A program made the position numbers and the translations under genes. A model generated the notes under the pieces. The model did no database searches, was not told the origin of the DNA, and was given only the letters and a program-made list of their open reading frames with translations. From the NCBI GenBank assembly GCA_003551305.1, contig PUMJ01000142.1:1-33916 (forward strand): DNA of 33,916 nucleotides, given 5' to 3'. Source of the stretch: Candidatus Brocadiaceae bacterium (GTDB lineage: Bacteria > Planctomycetota > Brocadiia > SM23-32). The stretch's first letter is position 1. Every line of letters begins with the position of its first letter. Shown here in pieces: positions 1 through 8,504 of the stretch.

Positions 1-313
1 ATGCCCGCAGGTGGCCAGCCTTCGCTGGAGGCGAAGGTTGGAAGGTGGCGCTACGTGGGGAGCCGCGTTCGCGCCGTCGTTTGCAGCGCCGGCATCCCGC
101 CTGCTTCCACTGAAGCAGGGCCGGTCACGCGGGGGCATCCCTGCCCCTGCGAACCGCCGGTTCCAATACACTCTAAACAGGTACCGGGCGGCTGTGCCCC
201 GTGCGCACAGCCCCCGGCCCGTGCGCGGAACACCCCCGGTGATTATACTGTTCTTACGGGTCTGCCCCCGGGCGAGACCGATTTCTGGGAAGACGGGCGA
301 GGAGACTTGCGTT
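1..313. repeat. Noncoding region with three tandem perfect hairpins (REP-like)
   Basis: No credible gene lies before 314. Three perfect inverted repeats are visible: 19-37 (CCTTCGC, loop TGGAG, GCGAAGG), 100-119 (CCTGCTTC, loop CACT, GAAGCAGG) and 132-147 (GGGGCA, loop TCCC, TGCCCC). Closely spaced short hairpins between genes are typical of dispersed REP/BIME-type elements, but the window has no second copy to prove dispersal. A TATACT at 244-249 could be a -10 hexamer for the gene at 314, but no acceptable -35 lies 16-18 bp upstream. Open frames through the region are GC-driven and have no ribosome site. Confidence 0.45.
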
Positions 314-2251
314 ATGAGGCGGCTGGTGATCGGCGTGCTGGCAGGTGTTTTTCTGTTTTCGGCGGCTGCTCAGGGCGCCCAGCAGCGCCCGCAGGAACGA
401 CCCTACCTGTTCTTCTCCCGCCGGGACGTGCCGGCGCTCCGTGCGCGACTGGAGCAGGAACCTTTCAAGGACCGCTGGGAGCGCTTCATACGCCACGCCG
501 ACAACCTGCTGACCCGCGGCACGCCCGCCCCCCGCAGGGTCCGGCGCAACTCGCGGCAGTCCCTCGGCGTGGCCGGCACCACGGCCTTCGCCCACGTGAT
601 GACCGGCGACAGGCGCTACGGCGAGCGCGCCATCCAGGAGCTTGAGGCGCTGCTGGCCGCCCCTCGCTGGGACAACCCCGTCCACTGGAACCGCGGCAGC
701 GACCTGAGCACCGCGGAGCTGAGCGTCGCCGGCGCCCTCGTCTACGACTGGTGCCAGCACCTGATGACACCCGAACAGAGGCGGCGCATCGCTGAGGGCC
801 TGGTCGAGAAGGGCATCGAGCCTTACCTGGCCTCCGTCGAGGAGTACAACGACTGGTGGGTCACCAATGACGTGACCAACTGGGCCGGCGTCTGCCACGG
901 CGGCGGCGGGCTGCTGGGGCTGGCGCTCTACCACGAGTCGCCCCGCGCGCGCCGGGCCGCCGACGCCGCCCGGGAGCACCTGCAGCGCTACATGGGCCGG
1001 CTCATCCTCGAAGACGGCGGCCTGCACGAGGGTGTCATGTATGCGCGCTACGCCGTCACCTACGGCCTCTACATGACGGTCGCCGCAGAGCGCTTTTACG
1101 GCGACGACGGGGGACTGTTCGAGAAGTTCACCGACCGGCTGGCCGGCTACTGGGATGTCTACATGCTGGGTCCCGACCTGCGCTACGCCAACTTCAACAC
1201 CATGGGCCTGAACACGTATTCCGGTCTCTACGGGGGGCCGGAGCACCGGGCGGAGGGTGGCCCCAACGCCTGCGGGAACGCCTTCTTCGAGTCCCTGGTT
1301 CCCGGCGGCGACCCCCTGCTGCTCTGGGCGGCGGACAGGGGTTCGGACCGCTTCTACTGGCCCAGCACCTCGCCGTTCTACTTCATCTGGCGGCGGGACG
1401 CGCCCCCGGCCGGCCAGCGGCCCGAACTGCAGGACACAGTGTTGTTCCGCGGCTCAGGCCACGCCATACTCAGCTCCCCCCGCCTCTGGCTGGCCTATTC
1501 CGGGGGCTGGACCAGCAACCGCTCGCACCACCAGTGTAACCTCGGCTCGTTCGTCCTTGTGGTGGACGATGAGCGCTTTGTCTACGACCCGGGCTCCGGC
1601 TCCGGCGCGAGCGACACGGAGAACCACTCGACCATCCTGGTCAACGGCCAGGGGCAGCCCCGGAACGTCCGGGGCCGCTACCTGCGCTTCGGCGCGGCCG
1701 ACGGCTTCTCCTACTTCGCCTCCGACCTGTCCGAATGCTACCCGGACACGAACCTGGCCCGATTCGTGCGCCACGTAGTCATGGTGCGGGGCGAGTACCT
1801 GGTCATCCTGGACGACCTGGCCGCCGAGGGCGAGGCGGAGTTCGAGTGGCGCCTGCAGAGCCACCGGCCCGCGGCCGACAGGGCAGAACGCCGCGTGACC
1901 CTGCGGGGCGATAGCAACGACCTGCACGTCATCTCCGCATCGCCCCCGTACGCCGACATCGGGGTGAGCGCCAACCGCGGCCCATTCCGGTTCACCACGG
2001 TCACCGTCCGGCCCGGCGCCCCCCGGGCGGAGACAGTCCTGGTGACGGTACTCTACCCGGCCGAGCGGGGCGGGGCGGCGCCGGCCGTGCGCGTGGAGCG
2101 CGGCGGCGTGCTGCGCGTGCGCACCGGCGAGCGGGAGGACGTCATCGCCTTCGCCAGGGGCGGGGGCCGCATGGAACTGCGCTCCGTCAACGGCGAGGAC
2201 ACATCCGGCATCGGCACCGGCCAGGAGCGCACCCTGGTGCCCCTTCGCTGA
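314..2251 (+). CDS. Secreted heparinase II/III-family protein, copy 1
   Basis: The 645-aa product has an N-terminal signal peptide (MRRLVIGVLAGVFLFSAAA). An alpha/alpha-toroid-like region follows, with NWAGVCHGGGG and EGVMYARY, the kind of Asn/His/Tyr sites used by alginate and heparin lyases. From about residue 390 there is a beta-rich heparinase II/III-type domain (LWLAYSGGWTSNRSH, then a LGSFVLVVDDERF segment and NHSTILVNGQGQ). Family members cleave uronic-acid polysaccharides by beta-elimination in the periplasm or outside the cell; the substrate here is unknown. The ATG at 314 was chosen because the signal peptide begins there and GAGGAG lies about 9 nt upstream; the open frame runs back to 11 but reads as noncoding. 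The usual H-x-H-x-D metal motif at the start of the second domain reads HHQCN, so canonical metal binding is doubtful. The next gene is a tandem paralogue. Confidence 0.85.
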   Translation: MRRLVIGVLAGVFLFSAAAQGAQQRPQERPYLFFSRRDVPALRARLEQEPFKDRWERFIRHADNLLTRGTPAPRRVRRNSRQSLGVAGTTAFAHVMTGDRRYGERAIQELEALLAAPRWDNPVHWNRGSDLSTAELSVAGALVYDWCQHLMTPEQRRRIAEGLVEKGIEPYLASVEEYNDWWVTNDVTNWAGVCHGGGGLLGLALYHESPRARRAADAAREHLQRYMGRLILEDGGLHEGVMYARYAVTYGLYMTVAAERFYGDDGGLFEKFTDRLAGYWDVYMLGPDLRYANFNTMGLNTYSGLYGGPEHRAEGGPNACGNAFFESLVPGGDPLLLWAADRGSDRFYWPSTSPFYFIWRRDAPPAGQRPELQDTVLFRGSGHAILSSPRLWLAYSGGWTSNRSHHQCNLGSFVLVVDDERFVYDPGSGSGASDTENHSTILVNGQGQPRNVRGRYLRFGAADGFSYFASDLSECYPDTNLARFVRHVVMVRGEYLVILDDLAAEGEAEFEWRLQSHRPAADRAERRVTLRGDSNDLHVISASPPYADIGVSANRGPFRFTTVTVRPGAPRAETVLVTVLYPAERGGAAPAVRVERGGVLRVRTGEREDVIAFARGGGRMELRSVNGEDTSGIGTGQERTLVPLR

Positions 2252-2323
2252 GGGGGGCACGCTCCGGCCGGCACGGCCGGTCCGGGCGTCCGCAGAGCCC
2301 TGACACTTGCAGGAGACTTCAGG

Positions 2324-4267
2324 ATGCAACGTTTTCTGGTGAGCATGATAGCTGGTCTTGCACTGCTGCCGGCGGCGCTCGCCGACGGCGCCCCCGAGCG
2401 GGCGCATCAGCGGCCCTACCTGTTCTTCTCCCGGGAGGACGTGCCCGGCCTGCGCGAGCGGCTCCAGAGAGAACCTTTCAAGGACCGCTGGGAACGCTTC
2501 ATGGCGCACGCGGAGAACCTGCTGACGCGCGGCACGCCCGCCCCCGACCGGGTTGTGCAGAACTCGCGCCACTCCCTGGGCGTGGCGGGGACCACGGCGT
2601 TCGCCTACGTGATGACCGGTGAGGAGCGTTACGGCGAGCGCGCCATCCGGGAGCTCGAGGCTCTGCTGGAAGCACCGCGCTGGGACAACCCGAGGTACGG
2701 CTGGAACCGCGGCACCGACCTCGACGCCGCGGAGCTGAGCGTCGCCGGCGCCCTCGTCTATGACTGGTGTTATGACCTGATGACGCCCGAACAGAGGCGG
2801 CGCATCCGCGACGGCTTGCTGGAGAAGGGTATCGAACTCTACCTCATCTCGATCGGGGACCGACCCGACGGGTGGGTCCACAACCCCGTGAGCAACTGGG
2901 CCGGCGTCTGCCACGGCGGCGGGGGGCTGCTGGGGCTGGCGTTCTACCACGAGTCGTCCCGCGCGCGCCGGGCCGCCGACGCTGCCCGGGAGCACCTGCA
3001 GCGCCACCTGCGCGAGGTCGTCCTGGAAGACGGCGGGGGACACGAGGGCGTCATGTACTGGCGCTACGGCGTCAGCTACGGGCTCTACATGGCTGTAGCC
3101 GGCGCGCGCTTCCACGGCGACGACGAGGGCCTCTTCCAGGACCTCACCGACCGGCTGGCCGGCTACTGGGATATCTACATGCAGGGGCCGGACCTGCGCT
3201 ACGCCAACTTCAACACCATGGGTCCGAACGTGTTCGCCGGTCTCTACGGCGGCCCGGAGCACCGCTTCCAGGGCGGCCCGGCCGCAGCGGTGAACGCCTT
3301 CTTCGAATCGCAGGTGCCCGAGGGCGACCAGCTGCTGCTGTGGGGGGCCGACAGGGGTTCGGACCGCTTCTACTGGCCCAGCACCTCGCCGTTCTACTTC
3401 ATCTGGCGGCGCGACGTGCCCCCGGCCGGCCCGCGGCCCGAACTGCAGGACGCCGTCCTGTTCCGCGGCTCCGGCCACGCCATACTCCGCTCGCCCCGCC
3501 TCTGGCTGGCCTATTCCGGGGGCTGGACCAGCAACCGCTCGCACAGCGAGCGCAGCCTCGGCTCGTTCGTCCTCGTGGTGGACGATGAGCGCTTCGTCCA
3601 CAACCCCGGCTCCGGCTCCGGCTCCGGCGACACGGAGAACCACTCGACCATCCTGGTCAACGGCCAGGGGCAGCCCCGCGACGTGCGGGGCCGCTTCCTG
3701 CGCTTTGGGCAGGCGGAAGGCTACTCCTACCTGGCCTCGGACCTGTCCGAATGCTACCCGGACACGGGCCTGGCCCGCTTCGTGCGCCACGTGGTCATGG
3801 TGCGCGGCGAGTACCTGGTCATCCTGGACGACCTGGCCGCCGAGAGCGAGGCGGAGTTCGAGTGGCGCCTGCAGAGCTGGCGACCGGCCGCCGACCGCGG
3901 CGAACGGCGCGTGACACTGCGGGCCGAGCGCAACGACCTGCACGTCATCTCCGCATCGCCCCCGTACATGGACGTCGGCGTGACGCCCGACCACGGGCCG
4001 TTCGAGTTCACGATGATCACCGTCGGGCCGGACGGCCCCCGCCCGGAGACGACGCTCGTAACGGTCCTCTTCCCCACGGAGCGCGGCCGCGCAGCACCTG
4101 CGGCGCGCATGGACGATGACGGCGTCCTGCGGGTGAGTGCCGCGGATGAGGAAGACGTCATCACCTTCCGCCGGAACGACGCGAGGTGGGAACTGCACTC
4201 GGTCAACGGCGAGGACACATCCGGCATCGGCACCGGCCAGGAGCGCACCCTGGTGCCCTTCCGCTGA
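2324..4267 (+). CDS. Secreted heparinase II/III-family protein, copy 2
   Basis: The 647-aa product has a signal peptide (MQRFLVSMIAGLALLPAALA) and the same two-domain plan as the preceding gene. By eye about three quarters of residues are identical over the full length, so this is a tandem duplication. AGGAG precedes the ATG at a normal distance and the intergenic gap is 72 bp, consistent with co-transcription. NWAGVCHGGGG, EGVMYWRY and NHSTILVNGQGQ are retained. The motif equivalent to the canonical H-x-H-x-D reads HSERS, further from consensus than in copy 1, so the two copies may differ in substrate or activity. Several DNA stretches of more than 50 bp are identical between copies (for example the last 60 or so bases before the stop), suggesting recent duplication or gene conversion. 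A polysaccharide-lyase role is inferred from the fold only. Confidence 0.85.
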   Translation: MQRFLVSMIAGLALLPAALADGAPERAHQRPYLFFSREDVPGLRERLQREPFKDRWERFMAHAENLLTRGTPAPDRVVQNSRHSLGVAGTTAFAYVMTGEERYGERAIRELEALLEAPRWDNPRYGWNRGTDLDAAELSVAGALVYDWCYDLMTPEQRRRIRDGLLEKGIELYLISIGDRPDGWVHNPVSNWAGVCHGGGGLLGLAFYHESSRARRAADAAREHLQRHLREVVLEDGGGHEGVMYWRYGVSYGLYMAVAGARFHGDDEGLFQDLTDRLAGYWDIYMQGPDLRYANFNTMGPNVFAGLYGGPEHRFQGGPAAAVNAFFESQVPEGDQLLLWGADRGSDRFYWPSTSPFYFIWRRDVPPAGPRPELQDAVLFRGSGHAILRSPRLWLAYSGGWTSNRSHSERSLGSFVLVVDDERFVHNPGSGSGSGDTENHSTILVNGQGQPRDVRGRFLRFGQAEGYSYLASDLSECYPDTGLARFVRHVVMVRGEYLVILDDLAAESEAEFEWRLQSWRPAADRGERRVTLRAERNDLHVISASPPYMDVGVTPDHGPFEFTMITVGPDGPRPETTLVTVLFPTERGRAAPAARMDDDGVLRVSAADEEDVITFRRNDARWELHSVNGEDTSGIGTGQERTLVPFR

Positions 4268-4285
4268 GGGGGGGAGGCCGCGGGC

Positions 4286-4367
4286 GCGACCCCAACGAAC
4301 CCGCACGGTCAGCACTTCCCGGCGGGTAGGTGCCATGCCCTGGCAAAGCAACCTGGCCGGCTTGACA
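4286..4367 (+). repeat. 82-bp conserved upstream element, copy A
   Basis: This segment aligns without gaps to the reverse complement of 19263-19344 with 66 of 82 positions identical by hand count; most differences are C/T or A/G. Similarity stops at the last base of TTGACA (4362-4367), which serves as the -35 hexamer of the promoter for the gene at 4475. The best conserved core is GGTnCCATGnCCTGGCAAAG. Here it contains the short inverted repeat TGCCA-TGCCC-TGGCA. Because it lies just upstream of a -35 box, an activator-binding region or a promoter-carrying dispersed repeat is the simplest reading. Confidence 0.7.
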
Positions 4368-4390
4368 TACCGGCCCGCTCTGCCTATTGT
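4362..4390 (+). promoter_or_regulatory. Sigma-70-type promoter for the glycosidase gene
   Basis: A perfect TTGACA at 4362-4367 is followed after exactly 17 bp by TATTGT (4385-4390). Transcription would start near 4397, giving a leader of about 78 nt before the ATG at 4475. The -35 hexamer is the downstream edge of the conserved 82-bp element. Confidence 0.7.
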
Positions 4391-4474
4391 GGCTCATGGA
4401 GTTGGGCCGCACGTCGGCGGCCGACCCGGGAGCGCCGGCGAAGAGGCCGAACCGATACGACAGGGGATGTTGCC

Positions 4475-7400
4475 ATGAGGAAGTGCCTGGCCGTAGTGTT
4501 GTTGTGTTTGCTGTTCATGGGCGCCTCCGTCCGCGCGGACGAGGCCATCTGGATAGAGGGCGAGGAGCCCACCTCTCACACGTTCAACCGCCACAGGTGG
4601 TATTCCAGCGAAGGAGTGGACACCTCGGTGCTGAGCGGGGGTGACTGGCTGGCGCACTACCACGAGAGTCAGCCGGCGCAGGCTCACTACTTTTTCCAGG
4701 TCAGGCAGGGCGGCACCTACACCCTGTGGATCCGCTGCAACCCTTACCAGATCGAACACGAAATCTCCATCCGCAATCACCCGACCAGGACGCTGGACCC
4801 CGCTACGGCGCAGGACACCAGGCCCGTGCTCGAAGAGGGCGAGAGAGACATCCGCCGGATCGGTTGGTTCGAGGTGGGAGAGTATGACCTCGAACCCGGC
4901 CGCTATGTGCTGACCATAGGGGTGGAGGCCGGCGCGGGCGAATCCCACGCTGGCATTGACGCCATCGCCCTGGTGAACTTCCCATGGGTGCCGGAGGGCG
5001 CCGAGCGTCCTGAAGTCGGCCCCGCCGCCGGCGACAGCCCCACCGGGGCGCACGTGTGGATAGAAGGTCAGGACCCCGCGCGACATAACTTCAACGAGCA
5101 TGGCTGGTACAGCAGCACTGACGTCAACCGCGACTTGCTCAGCGGCGGAGACTGGCTGGCCCACTACAGCAGTGACCAGTCCGCCATGGCCGAGTACCAC
5201 TTCACCATCCCCGAGAGCGGCACCTACACGTGGTGGCTCCGCCTGAACCCGCGCAACAGGGAGCAGCGCTACTCCCTGGACGGCGGGCGGACCTGGGAGC
5301 GGATACCGCTCGACGACGTGCGCGAACGCAACAACCTCCTGACAGAGGGGATAGACATACGCTTCATCGGCTGGGTCAGGGTCGGCTCCTTTGACTTCGA
5401 AGCCGGCCGTCAGGCGGTCCTGCTGGAGGTGAGCCCGCGGAACGGCGAAGCCCACACGGGCATAGACTGCATGGCGTTCGTCAGCTTCCCGTGGGCGCCC
5501 AGCGGCCTGGCCCGGCCCGAACCGCCCGAGCCCGCAGCCCCCGACACGTGGTTCCCGTTCTTCCCCGCCGACGATGAGTTCTCCGAAGACTCCATCATAG
5601 ACATGACGTCTCTGATCGAGCGGACCACCGGCATCCCGGCCGGCGCGCACGGCTTCGTGCGCCGGGACCGGGACCGCTTCATCCTGAGCGATCGGCCCGA
5701 TGAGCCGGTCAAGTTCTGGGGCACCTGCGCCAGCCCCGCTCCAACCCCCGAACTGCAACACCAGCAGGCCCGCTTCTACGTCAAGCACGGCATTAACCTC
5801 GTGCGGCGCCACACCGTGCAGGCGGAGATCGGGCTGCTGCAGACCGACCCCGAAACCGGGGAGCGCCATTTCGACCCGGACCGGCTCGACCGGTTCGACA
5901 AGTGGTTCTCCATCCTGAAAGAACACGGCATCTACATGTGCTGGTCTTCCTTCTACCCGCACGTTATCACGCCGGAGGACGGCTATCCGCCCGAACTCTA
6001 CGAGGAATTGTCCGACCGCGGGGAGGGCAAGAGCACAACCGGGATGGTCAACTTCATGCCCGAACTGCAGGACGCCCAGTGGGAGTGGCTCAAGACGCTG
6101 CTGCAGCACAGGAATCCCTACACCGGCAACCGTTACATAGACGAACCGGCGCTGGCCATCGTCGAGACGCACAACGAGGACTGCATCTTCTTCCACAGCC
6201 CTCTGAACCAACTGGCCGAGGGGGACCGCATGCCCCGCCACACGGCCATCCTGCAGCGCAAGTGGGCCGAATGGCTGCAGGAGCGCTACGGCGACGACGA
6301 TGCCCTGCGCGAGGCGTGGGGGGACGGCATGCGGAGCGGGGACTCCATCCACAACGAGAGCATGGGCATCTACGGCGCCTGGCAGATGGGCCCCGAGGGC
6401 CCGATCATCGGCGAGACCGTGCGCGAGCGGGAACGGCAACGCGTGGGCGACTTCATCCGCTTCCTGGCCGAAACGCAGCGATCCTTCTACGAGAGGCGCG
6501 AGCGGCGCCTGCGGGACCTCGGCTTCAAGGCGACCACCATCTCGACGGCCTGGCGGGCCGGGGGGCCGGCCGCCGACCCGGCCAACATCTGGGCCGACGA
6601 TGCCCAGGAGGTCATCAGCCGGCACAACTACTTCGGCGGCGGCGCCGGAGGGCACGACATCCGCGTCGGCCACGTCAACAACGAGTCCCACATGCCCACT
6701 CCCGGAAGCCGCATCCTATCCACCGGCATGTACCAGGTCGAAGACAAGCCGTTCATGAAGACGGAATGGACGCAGTTGCCGCCGAACCAGTGGAAGGCGG
6801 AGGCGGCGCCGCTTTTCGCCTTCTACGGCATGGGCCTGCAGGGTTGGGACGCCTCTACCCACTTCGCCGGCAGCACGCCGCGCATGGGCAGCGGGTGGCC
6901 ACGCATGCGCTCCTACGTCACCGAGACCCCCCACTACCTGGGGCAGTTCCCGGCGCTCGCCTTCAGCATCCACAATAACCACGTCCGGGAGGCGCCCATC
7001 GCCGCCGCCCGGCGCCTGCAACTGGAGGACATCTTCCAGGGCATTGACGCCCTGAACCAGGACTTCACCGGCGGCGGCTATGACCAGAAAGAACTGGTCG
7101 GCAGCCTCGAGACGCCCAGGGAAGCGCTGGCCATCGGGCGCGTGACGGTCAAAGTCGATGAGGACGTTGACCCGCCCGAGAAGGTGGACTGGGACGACTA
7201 CTGGGACCGCAGCAGCCGGGTGGTCGAGAGCATAACCGGCGACCTGGTCTGGGACTACGCCAACGAGGTCGTCACCGTGCGCTCGGAGAAGACCCAGGGC
7301 ATCATCGGTTTTGCCGACGGGCAGAGTTTCGAGTTGCCCGCCCTGCAGGCCGAGGTCCGCACGCCGTTCGTGAGCCTCATCTTCACGCCGCTGGACAACC

Positions 7401-7684
7401 GGCCGCTGGTCGAGTCCGAGCACATCCTCATAACGGCCATGGCGCGGGACAAGCAGACGGGCGCCCGCTACAACGAAGACGGCACCGAGCTGCTGGAGGC
7501 CGGCGCCCCGCCGCTTCTGATGGAGCCCGTACAGGCGACCATCACGCTGGACGGCTCGCCCATCGAGTCCCTCCGCGTGGTGGACATCTTTGGCGTGCCC
7601 ACCGAGCGCGAGGTCCGACGCACGGGCAACACCTTCGACATAGACGGACGCTACGCCACCTACTACTACGAGATCAGACGGTAG
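4475..7684 (+). CDS. Secreted multidomain glycoside-hydrolase-like protein with duplicated N-terminal domain
   Basis: The 1069-aa product starts with a signal peptide (MRKCLAVVLLCLLFMGASVRA). Two homologous beta-sandwich-like repeats follow, at about residues 25-175 and 190-345. Each opens with WIEG, contains a LSGGDWLAHY block and ends in a FPW segment, and they resemble carbohydrate-binding or galactose-binding-like modules. The central region (about 355-820) looks like a clan GH-A TIM barrel. N567-E568 in ETHNED fits the Asn-Glu acid/base pair at the end of strand 4, and E764 in FMKTEW fits a nucleophile. The last 250 residues look beta-rich. The product probably acts on a polysaccharide outside the cytoplasm, in line with the two lyase-like genes upstream. 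It has its own strong promoter. The exact GH family cannot be set by eye, and the catalytic assignment is inference from motif position. Confidence 0.75.
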   Translation: MRKCLAVVLLCLLFMGASVRADEAIWIEGEEPTSHTFNRHRWYSSEGVDTSVLSGGDWLAHYHESQPAQAHYFFQVRQGGTYTLWIRCNPYQIEHEISIRNHPTRTLDPATAQDTRPVLEEGERDIRRIGWFEVGEYDLEPGRYVLTIGVEAGAGESHAGIDAIALVNFPWVPEGAERPEVGPAAGDSPTGAHVWIEGQDPARHNFNEHGWYSSTDVNRDLLSGGDWLAHYSSDQSAMAEYHFTIPESGTYTWWLRLNPRNREQRYSLDGGRTWERIPLDDVRERNNLLTEGIDIRFIGWVRVGSFDFEAGRQAVLLEVSPRNGEAHTGIDCMAFVSFPWAPSGLARPEPPEPAAPDTWFPFFPADDEFSEDSIIDMTSLIERTTGIPAGAHGFVRRDRDRFILSDRPDEPVKFWGTCASPAPTPELQHQQARFYVKHGINLVRRHTVQAEIGLLQTDPETGERHFDPDRLDRFDKWFSILKEHGIYMCWSSFYPHVITPEDGYPPELYEELSDRGEGKSTTGMVNFMPELQDAQWEWLKTLLQHRNPYTGNRYIDEPALAIVETHNEDCIFFHSPLNQLAEGDRMPRHTAILQRKWAEWLQERYGDDDALREAWGDGMRSGDSIHNESMGIYGAWQMGPEGPIIGETVRERERQRVGDFIRFLAETQRSFYERRERRLRDLGFKATTISTAWRAGGPAADPANIWADDAQEVISRHNYFGGGAGGHDIRVGHVNNESHMPTPGSRILSTGMYQVEDKPFMKTEWTQLPPNQWKAEAAPLFAFYGMGLQGWDASTHFAGSTPRMGSGWPRMRSYVTETPHYLGQFPALAFSIHNNHVREAPIAAARRLQLEDIFQGIDALNQDFTGGGYDQKELVGSLETPREALAIGRVTVKVDEDVDPPEKVDWDDYWDRSSRVVESITGDLVWDYANEVVTVRSEKTQGIIGFADGQSFELPALQAEVRTPFVSLIFTPLDNRPLVESEHILITAMARDKQTGARYNEDGTELLEAGAPPLLMEPVQATITLDGSPIESLRVVDIFGVPTEREVRRTGNTFDIDGRYATYYYEIRR

Positions 7685-8193
7685 CGACGGCGTCCGGCAG
7701 CTCAGCAGCCTGCAGAAGGCGTCGGAAGGCGCCGCGCACGGGCCCCATGCAAGATGCGCTGACGCAGGCGATACGCGGTGTTTCGTCTTCGTCGCGGAAG
7801 GGTCCCGCAGATTCTTGCGACGAAAACCCCCTTGCTGCCGGCCGTCCGGGTAAGCGGCAACGCACCGCCCGGGCTGGCCGCTTCTCAGAATTCCCGGAAC
7901 ATTCTCCGCCCTCGCGCCACACATATCGTAGGAGACATGAAGAGGCAACAGCGATAAGGGAAGGGAGTGTGGTTCGCATAGCGCACGCCATCGCCAGTTC
8001 GTGGTGTTGTCAGGGACGTAGCGACAGGAGTTTTCTCCAGATAGAGCCCGCAGGTAAGACGGTTCGCCTGCGAACAGTAACATGCGCAGAACAGATGCTC
8101 CCGACAGCGAGAGGCTGGGGGGGGCTATGGGCGGCGTTCCGCCGTCAGCCTGCACGGCTGTAAACTTGAACATGTGCTTCACAGGAGTGAGAG
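7685..8193. other. Hairpin-rich noncoding region, about 510 bp
   Basis: No credible gene: open frames here have no ribosome sites or family resemblance. Inverted repeats include TTCGTCGC (7788-7795) with GCGACGAA (7817-7824), enclosing a smaller GCGG/CCGC pair; the perfect GTTCGC-CT-GCGAAC at 8062-8075; and two adjacent hairpins just before the next gene (GGCGG-CGTT-CCGCC near 8130-8143 and CAGCC/GGCTG near 8146-8160). The last two could form a structured leader for the small lipoprotein gene at 8194. I see no tRNA and no strong promoter. Confidence 0.4.
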
Positions 8194-8430
8194 ATGCGAA
8201 GGCTGACAGCTTTGACAGTTGTTGTTGTGATGGGCCTTTTCGCCGGGTTGCTGGTGATGGGGGCCACGGTAGGATGCGAGCCCGAGCCGGAATTCACACC
8301 ACCGCCGGCCGAACAGCCACCCGAGGTGGACCCCTGGGAACCTGAACCTGAACCGGAACCGGAACCGCAAGAGTTCGAACCTCAGCCGGAACCGCAGGAA
8401 GAAGAACTCCCCCTGCCCTGGGAGGAGTAA
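8194..8430 (+). CDS. Small Glu/Pro-rich lipoprotein
   Basis: The 78-aa product has a hydrophobic signal sequence ending in a plausible lipobox (ATVGC, Cys28). The mature tail of about 50 residues is almost entirely Glu, Pro, Gln and a few Trp, including an EPEPEPEP run encoded by repeated CCGGAA-like units. AGGAGTGAGAG precedes the ATG. A strong terminator follows 10 bp after the stop, so the gene is probably monocistronic. The charged, unstructured tail may be a spacer, a cation binder or a peptidoglycan-interacting segment. I do not recognise a family and the function is unknown. Confidence 0.7.
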   Translation: MRRLTALTVVVVMGLFAGLLVMGATVGCEPEPEFTPPPAEQPPEVDPWEPEPEPEPEPQEFEPQPEPQEEELPLPWEE

Positions 8431-8440
8431 TTCAGTGCAG

Positions 8441-8476
8441 GCGGGCCTCTCAAGCCGAGAGGCCCGCTTTCTTGTT
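8441..8476 (+). terminator. Intrinsic terminator
   Basis: A perfect 11-bp stem (GCGGGCCTCTC at 8441-8451, GAGAGGCCCGC at 8457-8467) with a 5-nt loop is followed by TTTCTTGTT. It is placed directly after the small lipoprotein gene. Confidence 0.93.
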
Positions 8477-8504
8477 CGTCTAATCCATTATTTGGGAGTG
8501 TCTG

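Noticed and set aside
238-249. TATACT as promoter for the first heparinase-type gene
   Set aside because: No acceptable -35 sequence 16-18 bp upstream; kept only as a remark in the region entry.
1454-4351. 965-codon minus-strand open frame across both heparinase-type genes
   Set aside because: It is the antisense shadow of two real genes in GC-rich DNA, is internally duplicated only because they are, and has no family resemblance or ribosome site.
4286-4367. The 82-bp element as a riboswitch (GGCAAAG core)
   Set aside because: In both copies it lies upstream of the -35 hexamer, so it would not be in the transcript of the downstream gene, and the second copy does not keep the outer pairing that can be drawn for the first.
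4394-6691. 765-codon minus-strand open frame opposite the glycosidase gene
   Set aside because: Shadow of a gene with signal peptide, promoter and catalytic motifs on the other strand.
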